Shown piece by piece: positions 17,763-26,571 of a stretch of 64,000 bases of DNA (its first letter is position 1; each line of letters opens with the position of its first letter). The position numbers were made by a program, and so were the translations under genes. The notes beneath the pieces were generated by a model. That model searched no databases and was not told the DNA's origin. It worked only from the letters and a program-made list of their open reading frames with translations. The stretch is from Candidatus Pelagibacter sp. RS39 (lineage in GTDB: Bacteria; Pseudomonadota; Alphaproteobacteria; Pelagibacterales; Pelagibacteraceae), in NCBI RefSeq assembly GCF_002101315.1, contig NZ_CP020777.1:682001-746000 (forward strand), in the 5' to 3' direction.

Positions 17763-18482
17763 CTAATTTTTGATAATTCTTTTAAACTTTTTTATGACAA
17801 ATGGTAAACCATAAAAAATAGACTCACCAATAATAAAATGCCCAATATTAAATTCTACTATTTCATTTATCTTGGTTAGTATTTTGGTGGATTTGAAATC
17901 CAGGCCGTGTCCAGCATGTACCTCCACCCCAATTTTTGATGCTAATATTGCACATTTCTTAATCTTTAAATATTCCTTAATGAATGATTTCTTTGATTTT
18001 ATCAGATTAGAGAAATGTCCTGTATGTATTTCAATACAATCTGCACCTATTTCTTTAGATAAATAAATATCTTTTATATTTGGGTTTACAAATAAACTTG
18101 TTCTAATCTTTTTTTTCTTAAATTGTGATATTATCTTTTTAATTTTATTTTTATTCTTCTTTAAATCTAAACCACCTTCAGTAGTTATTTCATTTCTATT
18201 TTCAGGTACAATACAAATAAATTTTGGTTTTATTCTCAAAGCATTCTTAACAATATTCCTATTTGTTGAAATTTCTAAATTTACTAATAATTTTTTTATT
18301 GAACAAATTTTTTTTGCATCCAAATCTCTTATGTGTCTCCTGTCTTCTCGAAGGTGTATAGTGATTGAGTCGGCACCTTTTTTTTTAACAAATAAAGCAG
18401 CTTTATATGGGTCAGGATGAATTTCACCTCTAGCATTTCGAACTGTCGCAACATGATCAATATTTACACCTAATCGTTTCAC
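17763..18482 (-). CDS. pdxJ: Pyridoxine 5'-phosphate synthase
   Basis: 239 residues, TIM barrel. Motifs: LGVNIDHVATVRNARGEIHP (about 4-23), SITIHLREDRRHI (about 40-52), VEVHAGHGLDF (about 190-200) and FNIGHFIIGESIFYGL near the end. It closes the pyridoxine ring from deoxyxylulose phosphate and aminoacetone phosphate. The start is GTG at 18482, overlapping the pyrE stop as GTGA, a sign of translational coupling. Confidence 0.95.
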   Translation of the reverse strand: MKRLGVNIDHVATVRNARGEIHPDPYKAALFVKKKGADSITIHLREDRRHIRDLDAKKICSIKKLLVNLEISTNRNIVKNALRIKPKFICIVPENRNEITTEGGLDLKKNKNKIKKIISQFKKKKIRTSLFVNPNIKDIYLSKEIGADCIEIHTGHFSNLIKSKKSFIKEYLKIKKCAILASKIGVEVHAGHGLDFKSTKILTKINEIVEFNIGHFIIGESIFYGLPFVIKKFKRIIKN

Positions 18483-19066
18483 TTAATAAATCTACTTCCT
18501 GGCCTTGAAATGGGAATTGAGTCTAATTCTTTTGGTATTTTGTTTGATTTATAAGTTGGTACTTCAATTTTAAGATGTGAAATTATTTTTTTTTTTATTT
18601 TCAATGTTTTCTTTGATGACCTGTCTATGATTGTGGCAAAACCCACTAATATTGCATTAGATTTTTTTATTAGTTTTACGCATTCCATACTAGATTTTCC
18701 TGTTGTTATTACATCTTCAATAATAATAACTTTAGACCCTTTTTTAATTTTAAAACCTCTTCTTAATGTAAATTTTCCCTTAACTCTCTCACAAAAAATC
18801 GTTTCTTTTTTTAAAATTCGACCAATTTCATAACCAATCACAATACCACCAATGGCTGGAGCTAAAATAAGATCAAATTTTTTAAAATTTTTTCTAATTT
18901 TAAAAGCTAATGATTTACATATCTTTTCTGCTTTTGAAGGATAGCTTAAAAGTTTGGCACATTGAATATATTTCGAAGAATGTAATCCAGAGGATAAAAT
19001 GAAGTGTCCTTCTAATAGAGCATTAGTCTTTCTTAAAATATCTAAGGATTTTTTGTGTGAAAGCAT
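18479..19066 (-). CDS. pyrE: Orotate phosphoribosyltransferase
   Basis: 195 residues. The PRPP-binding loop reads VIIIEDVITTGKSSMEC (about 111-127). ILSSGLHSSKYIQCAKLLSYP near the N-terminus (split by family motifs as ILSSGLHSS and YIQCAKLL) and LAPAIGGIVIGYEIGR support the class that includes many alphaproteobacterial PyrE proteins. It converts orotate to OMP. The start lies 44 bases inside the end of the rel/spoT gene. pyrB and a pyrC-like gene are at 38.9-41.1 kb. Confidence 0.93.
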   Translation of the reverse strand: MLSHKKSLDILRKTNALLEGHFILSSGLHSSKYIQCAKLLSYPSKAEKICKSLAFKIRKNFKKFDLILAPAIGGIVIGYEIGRILKKETIFCERVKGKFTLRRGFKIKKGSKVIIIEDVITTGKSSMECVKLIKKSNAILVGFATIIDRSSKKTLKIKKKIISHLKIEVPTYKSNKIPKELDSIPISRPGSRFIK

Positions 19067-20768
19067 TTCTTTTATCTTCGTGTCTAATTATCTTAAATTT
19101 TATACCTTTTTGTTTAAGCTCTGCAATAAAATTAGTAAAATTTTTCAAATCTCTTATTATCAGTTGAAATTTGAAATTAATATAATCAGGTTTTTTTCCA
19201 GCCATTACTAAATTAGAGATATTTAATTTGTGTTCACCGATTAATGAACTCACATTTCCTAATTGGCCAGGTTTATCAGGTAATGAAATCCATAAAGTAG
19301 TATTATATTTTTTTATTTTCTCCTGCTTCTGTTCACCTCTGTCGTGCCAGTATCTTCTGATAGCAGCTCTTGCTTTTCCAGTTTTAGTTGTTGGAATCCA
19401 GTGTAAAGATGGTGACTGTTTTTTTGACGTAATTATTTTTATTCTATCACCATTTCTTAAAATTGACTGAAGTTCGCTTTTATTTCCATTAATTTCACAT
19501 CCAATGGCTGTATCACCAATTTTCGTATGAACGGCATAAGCAAAATCAATTGCAGTGGCATCTTTAGGTAATTTAATTACAGAACCTTTGGGAGTAAAAC
19601 AAAATACATTTTCCTGAAACATTTGAAGTTTTGTATATTCATAAGAATGTTCAGGATTCTCGTTCTTTTCTATAATTTCAACTAAATCTTTTAACCAATC
19701 ATACTCTTTCCAAGTAAGTGAATTAAATTTCTCTGATGACTTGTATTGCCAATGAGATGCTATGCCTCTTTCAGCGAAATCGTGCATTTCCTTAGTTCTT
19801 ATTTGAATTTCTATTGGTTTTCTATTAGATCCAATAACAGCTGTATGAATTGATTTATAACCATTTATTTTTGCTGAAGATATATAATCTTTAAATTTCC
19901 CAGGTATACAATTGTACTCTTTGTGAATTATACCTAATGTTTTATAACAATCATCAACGTTATTTAAAATAATTCTAAACCCAATGATATCTGTGATTTG
20001 TTCCAAAGAAACTCTTTTTTTTTGAACTTTCCGCCAAATTGAAAAAGGTGTTTTTTCTCTTCCATATATCTTAGAAGAAATTTTATTTAGCTTTAGTAAT
20101 TTACTTATTTCAGATGATAAAGACTCAAAAATATCTTTTTTATCTAATTTAATTTCATCAAGTCTTTTTTGAATTAATAATCTTGCATCGTTATTTAAAA
20201 TTTCAAAAGAAAGATCTTCTAGTTCATCCCTAATTCTATGCATACCCATCCTGTCTGCTAATGGGGCATAAATTTCCATAGTTTCTTGAGAAATTCTTTT
20301 TCTTTTTTCTTCTTTTGAAATCGCTTTTATAGTTCTCATGTTATGTAAACGATCAGCTATTTTAACTAATAAAACTCTTATGTCTTTTGAGGTTGCTAAA
20401 ATTAATTTTCTAAAATTTTCTGCTTTAGAATTAGATGATGCATTATTTTCAAGAGCAGATATTTTTGTGACTCCATCAACTAAATCTGCAACTTCATCTC
20501 CAAACTCACCTTTAATAGTCTCGTAAGTTGCATATGTGTCCTCAATAGTGTCATGTAATAAACCAGTAGTAATTGTTGCACTATCTAATTTTAAATCTGT
20601 TAATATGTTGGCCACCTCAATTGGATGAACAGAATATGGATCACCTGAGGCTCTTTTTTGATTGCTATGTGCCTTTACGGCAAAATCATAAGCCTTATTT
20701 AATCTATCTGGATTTAAAAACTTATTATATCCTTTTACTTTATTTATTAAATCATCTGAATTAAGCAT
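19023..20768 (-). CDS. spoT: Bifunctional (p)ppGpp synthetase/hydrolase, lacking the helical/zinc-finger segment
   Basis: 581 residues against about 700-740 for a standard Rel/SpoT. Order: HD hydrolase (about 25-180, His72-Asp73 in LLHDTIEDT, plus KIADRLHNMR); synthetase (about 230-345, with GFRIILNNVDDCY, INGYKSIHTAV, IEIQIRTKEMHDFAERG); TGS (about 380-445, VFCFTPKGSVIKLP); then, after RAAIRRYWHD, the ACT domain (about 490-570). The roughly 150-residue helical plus Cys-rich zinc-finger segment that normally separates TGS and ACT is not there. Both active sites look intact. Named by SpoT/Rel homology. Confidence 0.93.
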   Translation of the reverse strand: MLNSDDLINKVKGYNKFLNPDRLNKAYDFAVKAHSNQKRASGDPYSVHPIEVANILTDLKLDSATITTGLLHDTIEDTYATYETIKGEFGDEVADLVDGVTKISALENNASSNSKAENFRKLILATSKDIRVLLVKIADRLHNMRTIKAISKEEKRKRISQETMEIYAPLADRMGMHRIRDELEDLSFEILNNDARLLIQKRLDEIKLDKKDIFESLSSEISKLLKLNKISSKIYGREKTPFSIWRKVQKKRVSLEQITDIIGFRIILNNVDDCYKTLGIIHKEYNCIPGKFKDYISSAKINGYKSIHTAVIGSNRKPIEIQIRTKEMHDFAERGIASHWQYKSSEKFNSLTWKEYDWLKDLVEIIEKNENPEHSYEYTKLQMFQENVFCFTPKGSVIKLPKDATAIDFAYAVHTKIGDTAIGCEINGNKSELQSILRNGDRIKIITSKKQSPSLHWIPTTKTGKARAAIRRYWHDRGEQKQEKIKKYNTTLWISLPDKPGQLGNVSSLIGEHKLNISNLVMAGKKPDYINFKFQLIIRDLKNFTNFIAELKQKGIKFKIIRHEDKRNAFTQKILRYFKKD

Positions 20769-20789
20769 ACTCTTTATTATATCATTAAT

Positions 20790-21302
20790 TCAGATTTGTT
20801 TAATAGATCTTATGTCTCTATTTGGTAATGATATTATAAGCTTTTTAATATGATCTTTAGAAATCGGGTGTTTCCAATTTTTATTTAATTCAAATAATGG
20901 AAAAAGGACAAAATTTCTACTATGCATTCTTGGATGAGGTAAATTGATTTTTTGAGTGATTTTTTTTCTTTTATAATCAATTATGTCTATATCACATTCA
21001 CGAGGGGCATTTTTATACCTTTTTTTGCGACCAAGACTTATTTCAATATCCTTGGATACTTTAAGCAATTCTAGAGGTTTTAGATCAGAAATAACTTCCA
21101 AGACTATATTTAAATATTTAGGTTTACTTTCATCTGGCCATGATAAACTCTCGTAAAAATTAGATGATTTTATAAGTCTAATATTTCTTAATGATAATTC
21201 ATATTTAGCTTGTTCAATTTTATTTCTTCTGTTTCCTAAATTTGAACCTATACCTAGATAAATACGATTAGCTTGATTTTCTAAAATATCTTGATTTATC
21301 AC
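20790..21302 (-). CDS. folK: 2-amino-4-hydroxy-6-hydroxymethyldihydropteridine pyrophosphokinase
   Basis: HPPK family: [19 protein letters not shown] at the N-terminus, FYESLSWP, and the ATP/Mg loop [14 protein letters not shown] followed by [16 protein letters not shown]. It activates the pterin for dihydropteroate synthase in folate synthesis. A longer frame starts with ATG at 21341, but it would overlap smpB by 74 bases; the GTG at 21302, used here, reduces this to 35 bases and gives a normal N-terminus. The start is the uncertain part, not the function. Confidence 0.9.
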   Translation of the reverse strand: MINQDILENQANRIYLGIGSNLGNRRNKIEQAKYELSLRNIRLIKSSNFYESLSWPDESKPKYLNIVLEVISDLKPLELLKVSKDIEISLGRKKRYKNAPRECDIDIIDYKRKKITQKINLPHPRMHSRNFVLFPLFELNKNWKHPISKDHIKKLIISLPNRDIRSIKQI

Positions 21303-21738
21303 GGTTCCAATCCCTATCTTTTTTACTTGCTCTTTTATCATGTAGTTTTTTTCCTTTCGCTACAGCAAGTTCAATTTTTGCTTTTCCTTTTTTAAAATAC
21401 ATCTTAGTAGGAACAATAGTAAGACCATCTTTTTCTATTTTTCCTATTAACTTATTAATTTCACGTTTATTTAAAAGTAATTTTCTTTCATCTGTAGGAT
21501 TATGGTTAGAATAACTGGCTTGTTTATAAGATGCTATATGAGAATTAATTAAAATCAACTCACCATCTTTTTCAACAGCATATGAATCTGCAATATTTAC
21601 TTTTCCTTCTCTTATTGATTTAATCTCAGAACCTTTAAGGACAATCCCAGCTTCTAATAAATCTTCAAAAAAATAATTAAAACTAGCCTTTCTATTCAAA
21701 CATATTATTTTTAAACCAGAATTGGTTTTTTTGTTCAT
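21268..21738 (-). CDS. smpB: tmRNA-binding protein SmpB
   Basis: 156 residues. [20 protein letters not shown] and [20 protein letters not shown] are family signatures; the basic C-terminal tail [16 protein letters not shown] is the part that enters the empty ribosomal A site. With tmRNA (ssrA, not in this window) it rescues stalled ribosomes. It starts on the last base of dapA; dapA-smpB adjacency is common in alphaproteobacteria. Confidence 0.97.
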   Translation of the reverse strand: MNKKTNSGLKIICLNRKASFNYFFEDLLEAGIVLKGSEIKSIREGKVNIADSYAVEKDGELILINSHIASYKQASYSNHNPTDERKLLLNKREINKLIGKIEKDGLTIVPTKMYFKKGKAKIELAVAKGKKLHDKRASKKDRDWNRDKSRYFRKSS

Positions 21739-22619
21739 TAAATTAATTTAGCTGTATGAAGAGCTTTTTTAACAATTTCTTTAGTAGGATCTGTTACTTT
21801 TACCAGTGGTAATCTAACATTGTCATCACATAAATTTAATAATTTTGCAGCATACTTAACTGGACTTGGATTACTTTCAACAAACATCGCATGATGAACA
21901 GGCTGTAATATTTCATTTAATCTCTCAGCCTCTTTAATTTCATTATCATTACTTGACTTTGAAAATCTTTGAAAGTCTGAACAAAGTTTTGGAGCAATGT
22001 TAGCTGTTACACTTATAGCACCTACTCCACCTTTTTTATTAAACTCTAGCGCATTATCATCATTGCCTGTTAATTGAATAAAGTCTTTGCCTAATTTTTT
22101 TAATGTTTTATCTACTCTAGTTAAATCCCCTGTTGCATCCTTGACACCAATAATATTTTTTAATTCAAATAATCTTGCCATTGTTTCAACTGACATGTCG
22201 ATTACTGATCTTCCAGGAATGTTGTAAATGATAATTGGAATTCCACATTTATCATTTATAGCTTTATAATGTTGATAAAGTCCCTCTTGGGTAGGTTTGT
22301 TATAATATGGTGTGACGATTAAAGCTCCATCTGCTCCCATTTTTTCAGCATGAGTTGTTAATGAAATTGCTTCCTCAGTAGAGTTTGAACCAGTGCCAGC
22401 AAATACAGGCAATTTTCCGTTACTTTCCTTGACACATAAATCAATTACTCTTTCATGCTCATCATGGCTTAAAGTTGGGGACTCACCGGTTGTTCCAGCG
22501 GGTACCAAACCATTTGTCCCATTTTCAATATGAAAATGGATTAACTTAATGTAAGTTTCATCATCAAGTTTATCATTTTTAAATGGAGTGACTAAAGCAA
22601 CATTTGATCCTTTGAACAT
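21738..22619 (-). CDS. dapA: 4-hydroxy-tetrahydrodipicolinate synthase
   Basis: 293 residues, TIM barrel of the DapA/NAL family. [14 protein letters not shown] (about 42-55), [14 protein letters not shown] with the catalytic Tyr, [11 protein letters not shown], and the Schiff-base Lys in [11 protein letters not shown] (about 162) are present. It condenses aspartate semialdehyde with pyruvate for lysine and peptidoglycan diaminopimelate. It is divergent from the lytic transglycosylase, with a 43-base gap holding both promoters. Confidence 0.96.
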   Translation of the reverse strand: MFKGSNVALVTPFKNDKLDDETYIKLIHFHIENGTNGLVPAGTTGESPTLSHDEHERVIDLCVKESNGKLPVFAGTGSNSTEEAISLTTHAEKMGADGALIVTPYYNKPTQEGLYQHYKAINDKCGIPIIIYNIPGRSVIDMSVETMARLFELKNIIGVKDATGDLTRVDKTLKKLGKDFIQLTGNDDNALEFNKKGGVGAISVTANIAPKLCSDFQRFSKSSNDNEIKEAERLNEILQPVHHAMFVESNPSPVKYAAKLLNLCDDNVRLPLVKVTDPTKEIVKKALHTAKLI

Positions 22620-22648
22620 AAATACTTATAACATAGTTTGTAGATTCA

Positions 22649-22654
22649 TATACT
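22649..22654 (+). promoter_or_regulatory. -10 element of the transglycosylase gene
   Basis: TATACT at 22649-22654 ends eight bases before the ATG at 22663, so the transcript would start within a couple of bases of the ATG. The only ribosome-binding candidate, AAAAGA, overlaps this short span. No clear -35 hexamer is visible. Chance matches are frequent in such AT-rich DNA. Confidence 0.3.
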
Positions 22655-22662
22655 AAAAGATT

Positions 22663-24882
22663 ATGCTAAAAAAATTAATATTTTTTATCAATTTATTTTT
22701 CTTCTCTAGTATTACCATTTTATCATTTGCGGAAATAATACCCCTAAAAAAACCAATCCAGACTAAAGAGCAAAAAGATCAAAAATTATTGATTGATGTA
22801 ATGAAACCTCTGCCAAAACCAATTCTTAAAAAAATAGTAGAGGAAATTGAAAAAAAACCTGAAAAGGAAATTAAATTAAAAGCTGAAAAAGATTTAGGTA
22901 TTATTTTACCTAAAAAGAAACCTTTAATCGCTGGAGCAAAAAAAACTGATACAGCAAAGAAATCCAAATATTATAATAAAAAAGATTTTGAAATTGCGAA
23001 AAAGGCTATTTCAGAAATGAAACAAGCAAAATGGCCTACAGCATTGAAAACTGCAAAAAGAGCTAAAGATAAATCAATTTATAATTTCATACAATGGAGA
23101 CACCTGCTCACCAAAGGAAATAAAGCCTCATATTATGATTACAAAACTTTTATTGACTCTAATGAAGATTATCCACGATTAGGAAGAATAAAATATTTAG
23201 CAGAACATAAGCTTTCTACAGACACTATCTCACCTAAAAAAATTATTGATTGGTTTGGTGCCGATGAACCTTTAAGTGGTTTTGGGAAAATGATACTTGG
23301 AGAAAGTATAATTCTCAACGGCAACACACAAAAAGGTATATCTTATATTAAAGAGGGCTGGATTACAGCAGAACTGAGTAAATCTGAATTAAGATTTTAT
23401 AGAAAAAAATTTAAAAAGTATCTCAATGCTGATGATTATATTAAAAGAGCGGATTACTTAGCTTGGAATAATAAATACTGGGATTTAAAAAGATTATTAA
23501 GATATTTACCTAAAGATTATGAATTACTTTATACGGCTAGACAATTGTTAATGAGTAAATCTTATGGTGTAGATAATGCTATTTCGAAAGTCCCAGAAAA
23601 ATTTAAAAATGATGCAGGTTTAAATTACGACAGATTAAAATGGAGAAGAAAAAGAGGAAGAGTAGATAGTTCTGTTGAAATTTTAGTAAAAATTAAAAAT
23701 ACTAAAGATTATTTGGTCAGACCAGATAAATGGTGGTTTGAAAGAGAAATTATTTCAAGATCATTGATTTATAAAAAAAAATTTGCATTAGCCTATAAAA
23801 TTGCAAGTAATCATGCTCTGACTGATGGCCCCGAGTATGCGGCTGCGGAATGGATGAGCGGATGGATAGCATTAAGTTTCTTAGATGATCCTTTGTTAGC
23901 TAAGGATCATTTTGAAAATTTTTATAATAATGTTGGTTACCCGATAAGTACTTCTAGAGGAGCCTATTGGTTAGCTAAAACTTATCAGAAGCTTGGTAAA
24001 AATGAATTAGCTAATGAATGGTTTGGTAAAGCATCTAATTTTCTAACTACATATTATGGTCAATTGGCATTTATGGAGTTAAATCCCAATCAACCTTTTG
24101 AACTATCTAAAGATATTGAAGTTTCAAAAGAGTATAGAGACTACTTTTTTAAAAAAGAATTAGTCAAAACAGTTTATCTTCTTGATGAGCTGAACGAAGA
24201 TAAATATACAAAACATATTTTAAGACATTTAGCTAATGATGATATAAATAATGGTAGTGAAGTTTTAGCAGCAGAATTAGCAACAAGCATTGATAGATTT
24301 GATTTTGCTATTCAAATAGCAAAAATTGCATCATATGAAAAAAGATTTCATAACAAATATAATTATCCAATTATAAGTACTCCAAATTATATAAATGGAA
24401 GAAAAATTCCTGATACTGCATTTATACTGTCAATAATAAGACAAGAAAGTGAATTTGATTTAAGTGCTAACAGTCACGCAGGAGCAAAAGGATTAATGCA
24501 GCTCATGCCTTACACGGCAAAAGTAGTTGCTAAACAAGCAAAACTTCCTTATTCAAAATCTAGATTAACAAGAGATGCAGAATATAATATCAATTTAGGT
24601 TCTCACTATATAGCTGGACTAATTTTAGAATATGATGGTGCTTATCCGTTTGCAATAGCGGCTTATAATGCTGGACCTAAAAGAGTCAGATATTGGAAAA
24701 AAATAAATAAAAATCCACAAAAGAACCAAATTGATTATGTAAACTGGATTGAATTAATCAAATTTAAAGAAACAAGAAATTATGTTCAAAGAGTACTGGA
24801 GAACTACAACGTCTATCGTTATATTTTAGCTCAAAAGCCAGTTACAATGATAAATTTCTTTAAGGATGATCCTTTGTACTAA
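22663..24882 (+). CDS. slt: Periplasmic soluble lytic murein transglycosylase
   Basis: 739 residues. The N-terminal signal (residues 1 to about 24) is followed by a Lys/Pro-rich linker (about 25-105), a long superhelical TPR-like region (about 110-570), and a C-terminal SLT lysozyme-like domain. The catalytic Glu595 lies in IIRQESEF; SHAGAKGLMQLMP and AIAAYNAGPKRVRYW complete the family motifs. It cleaves the MurNAc-GlcNAc bond forming 1,6-anhydro ends during wall turnover. The linker is longer and more charged than in E. coli Slt70 and may cross or bind the wall; that is inference. Confidence 0.92.
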   Translation: MLKKLIFFINLFFFSSITILSFAEIIPLKKPIQTKEQKDQKLLIDVMKPLPKPILKKIVEEIEKKPEKEIKLKAEKDLGIILPKKKPLIAGAKKTDTAKKSKYYNKKDFEIAKKAISEMKQAKWPTALKTAKRAKDKSIYNFIQWRHLLTKGNKASYYDYKTFIDSNEDYPRLGRIKYLAEHKLSTDTISPKKIIDWFGADEPLSGFGKMILGESIILNGNTQKGISYIKEGWITAELSKSELRFYRKKFKKYLNADDYIKRADYLAWNNKYWDLKRLLRYLPKDYELLYTARQLLMSKSYGVDNAISKVPEKFKNDAGLNYDRLKWRRKRGRVDSSVEILVKIKNTKDYLVRPDKWWFEREIISRSLIYKKKFALAYKIASNHALTDGPEYAAAEWMSGWIALSFLDDPLLAKDHFENFYNNVGYPISTSRGAYWLAKTYQKLGKNELANEWFGKASNFLTTYYGQLAFMELNPNQPFELSKDIEVSKEYRDYFFKKELVKTVYLLDELNEDKYTKHILRHLANDDINNGSEVLAAELATSIDRFDFAIQIAKIASYEKRFHNKYNYPIISTPNYINGRKIPDTAFILSIIRQESEFDLSANSHAGAKGLMQLMPYTAKVVAKQAKLPYSKSRLTRDAEYNINLGSHYIAGLILEYDGAYPFAIAAYNAGPKRVRYWKKINKNPQKNQIDYVNWIELIKFKETRNYVQRVLENYNVYRYILAQKPVTMINFFKDDPLY

Positions 24883-24885
24883 AAA

Positions 24886-24977
24886 TGGCGGAAGAGGAGG
24901 GATTCGAACCCTCGGTACAAGTTTCCTCGCACGGTCATTTAGCAAACGACTGGTTTCAGCCTCTCACCCACTCTTCC
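24886..24977 (-). tRNA. tRNA-Ser (anticodon GCU)
   Basis: Read on the minus strand this folds as a class II tRNA. The acceptor GGAAGAG pairs with CUCUUCC, followed by discriminator G and an encoded CCA (24886-24888). The anticodon arm has a five-pair stem (one G-U) around loop UUGCUAA, giving anticodon GCU for AGC/AGU codons. A long variable arm and a GGUUCGAAUCC T-loop are present. It is the only tRNA in the window, placed between convergent slt and divergent soxB. Confidence 0.96.
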
Positions 24978-25000
24978 AATAAATTTGTCACTTCTGATTG

Positions 25001-25038
25001 TATTGAATAATCAATATTTATAAAGTAATTATTCAATA
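25001..25038. repeat. 11-base perfect inverted repeat just upstream of soxB
   Basis: TATTGAATAAT (25001-25011) and ATTATTCAATA (25028-25038) are exact reverse complements with a 16-base spacer. The right arm ends three bases before the soxB ATG at 25042. The gap, 24978-25041, also has to contain the tRNA-Ser promoter; TACAAT read on the minus strand at 24997-25002 is a candidate -10. The repeat could be a dimeric-regulator operator or an RNA hairpin at the start codon. Confidence 0.5.
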
Positions 25039-25041
25039 ATT

Positions 25042-26295
25042 ATGAAAAATAAGTATTCAATATTTTCACTTATTAAAAACGCTTTTTCTTATCATGAAAA
25101 TTGGGAGAAAGCTTGGAAAGACCCTGAGCCTAAAAAAGAATATGACGCGGTAATAGTTGGTGGTGGAGGACATGGTCTTGCAACTGCTTATTATCTAGCA
25201 AAAAAACATAACATGAAGAACATTGCTGTTGTTGAAAAAGGTTGGATAGGAGGAGGAAATACTGGTCGAAATACTACAATAATTAGGTCTAATTATTTAT
25301 GGGATGCAAGTGCAGGTCTATATGACCATGCTCTTAAAATTTGGGAAGGTTTATCTCAAGAATTAAATTATAATGTCATGTTTAGTCAAAGAGGAGTTAT
25401 GAATCTTGCACATAATTTGCAAGATGTAAGAGATTTAAAAAGAAGAACTCACGCAAATAGATTGAATGGTATTGATGCAGTTTATTTAAATACCGAAGAA
25501 GTTAAAAGATTTTGTCCAATTATAAATACCTCACAGGATATTCGTTATCCAGTTTTAGGCGGAACCCTTCAAAGAAGAGCCGGTACAGCTAGGCATGATG
25601 CTGTTGCTTGGGGATATGCAAGAGGTGCTGATGAAATGGGTGTTGATATAATTCAAAATTGTGAAGTAAAAGGAATAAAAAGAAATAGTGATACGGTTGA
25701 AGGAATTGAAACAACTAAAGGATTTATCAAAACAAAAAAAATTGGAGTTGTAGCTGCTGGTCATTCTAGTGTTATAGCCAATATGGCTGGATTAAAATTA
25801 CCTTTGGAGAGTAAACCACTTCAAGCTTTAGTGTCTGAACCAGTAAAACCGATAATAGATACAGTTGTAATGTCTAACGCTGTTCATGCGTATGTTAGCC
25901 AATCTGATAAGGGAGAATTGGTTATTGGAGCAGGAACTGATGATTATGTATCTTACTCTCAAAAAGGAAGTCATGATATTGTGGAAGGAACTTTAAATGC
26001 AATTTTAGAACTATATCCAATATTTAGCAGAATGAGAATGCTTCGTCAGTGGGGTGGAATAGTTGACATATGTCCTGATGCAAGTCCGATCATAAGTAAA
26101 ACATCAATTAAAGGTTTGTACTTTAATTGTGGTTGGGGAACAGGAGGCTTTAAAGCTACACCCGGTTCAGGGGATTTATTTGCTCACACAATTGCAAATG
26201 ATGAGCCTCATAAATTAAATGCTGCGTTTAATATAAATAGATTTGTAAGTGGTGATCTAGTTGATGAACATGGTGCAGCCGCTGTTGCACACTAA
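25042..26295 (+). CDS. soxB: Sarcosine oxidase beta subunit
   Basis: 417 residues. FAD-binding DAO fold with the dinucleotide motif [15 protein letters not shown] at about 39-53 and the covalent-flavin/active-site region [19 protein letters not shown] (about 68-86); [16 protein letters not shown] and [14 protein letters not shown] near the C-terminus are typical of the beta chain. In the heterotetramer it oxidises N-methylglycine to glycine, passing formaldehyde to folate in the alpha subunit. First gene of soxBDAG; soxD starts on its stop codon (TAATG). Confidence 0.96.
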   Translation: MKNKYSIFSLIKNAFSYHENWEKAWKDPEPKKEYDAVIVGGGGHGLATAYYLAKKHNMKNIAVVEKGWIGGGNTGRNTTIIRSNYLWDASAGLYDHALKIWEGLSQELNYNVMFSQRGVMNLAHNLQDVRDLKRRTHANRLNGIDAVYLNTEEVKRFCPIINTSQDIRYPVLGGTLQRRAGTARHDAVAWGYARGADEMGVDIIQNCEVKGIKRNSDTVEGIETTKGFIKTKKIGVVAAGHSSVIANMAGLKLPLESKPLQALVSEPVKPIIDTVVMSNAVHAYVSQSDKGELVIGAGTDDYVSYSQKGSHDIVEGTLNAILELYPIFSRMRMLRQWGGIVDICPDASPIISKTSIKGLYFNCGWGTGGFKATPGSGDLFAHTIANDEPHKLNAAFNINRFVSGDLVDEHGAAAVAH

Positions 26296-26570
26296 TGTTT
26301 TTAATTAATTGTCCTTTTTGTGGTGAGAGAGAACAAAGCGAATTTAAAGCTGGTGGTGAAGCACATATTGTAAGGCCAAAGCAACCTACAGAACTAAGTG
26401 ATGATGAATGGGCAGAATATTTGTTCATGAGAAAAAATATAAAAGGAATTCAGTTTGAAAGATGGAATCATGTTCATGGTTGTAGAAAATGGTTCAATAT
26501 GGTTAGGGATACGTCAAACGACCAAATAAAAGCTGTATACAAAATGGGTGAAAAACCACCGGTAAAATAA
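26295..26570 (+). CDS. soxD: Sarcosine oxidase delta subunit
   Basis: 91 residues, the usual size for this small zinc-binding subunit. Probable zinc ligands are Cys6 and Cys9 (INCPFCGERE) with His59 and Cys63 (RWNHVHGCRKWFN). The segment LSDDEWAEYLFMRKN is typical. It contributes structure rather than catalysis to the soxBDAG complex. The start overlaps the soxB stop and soxA begins one base after its end. Confidence 0.95.
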   Translation: MFLINCPFCGEREQSEFKAGGEAHIVRPKQPTELSDDEWAEYLFMRKNIKGIQFERWNHVHGCRKWFNMVRDTSNDQIKAVYKMGEKPPVK

Positions 26571-26571
26571 A

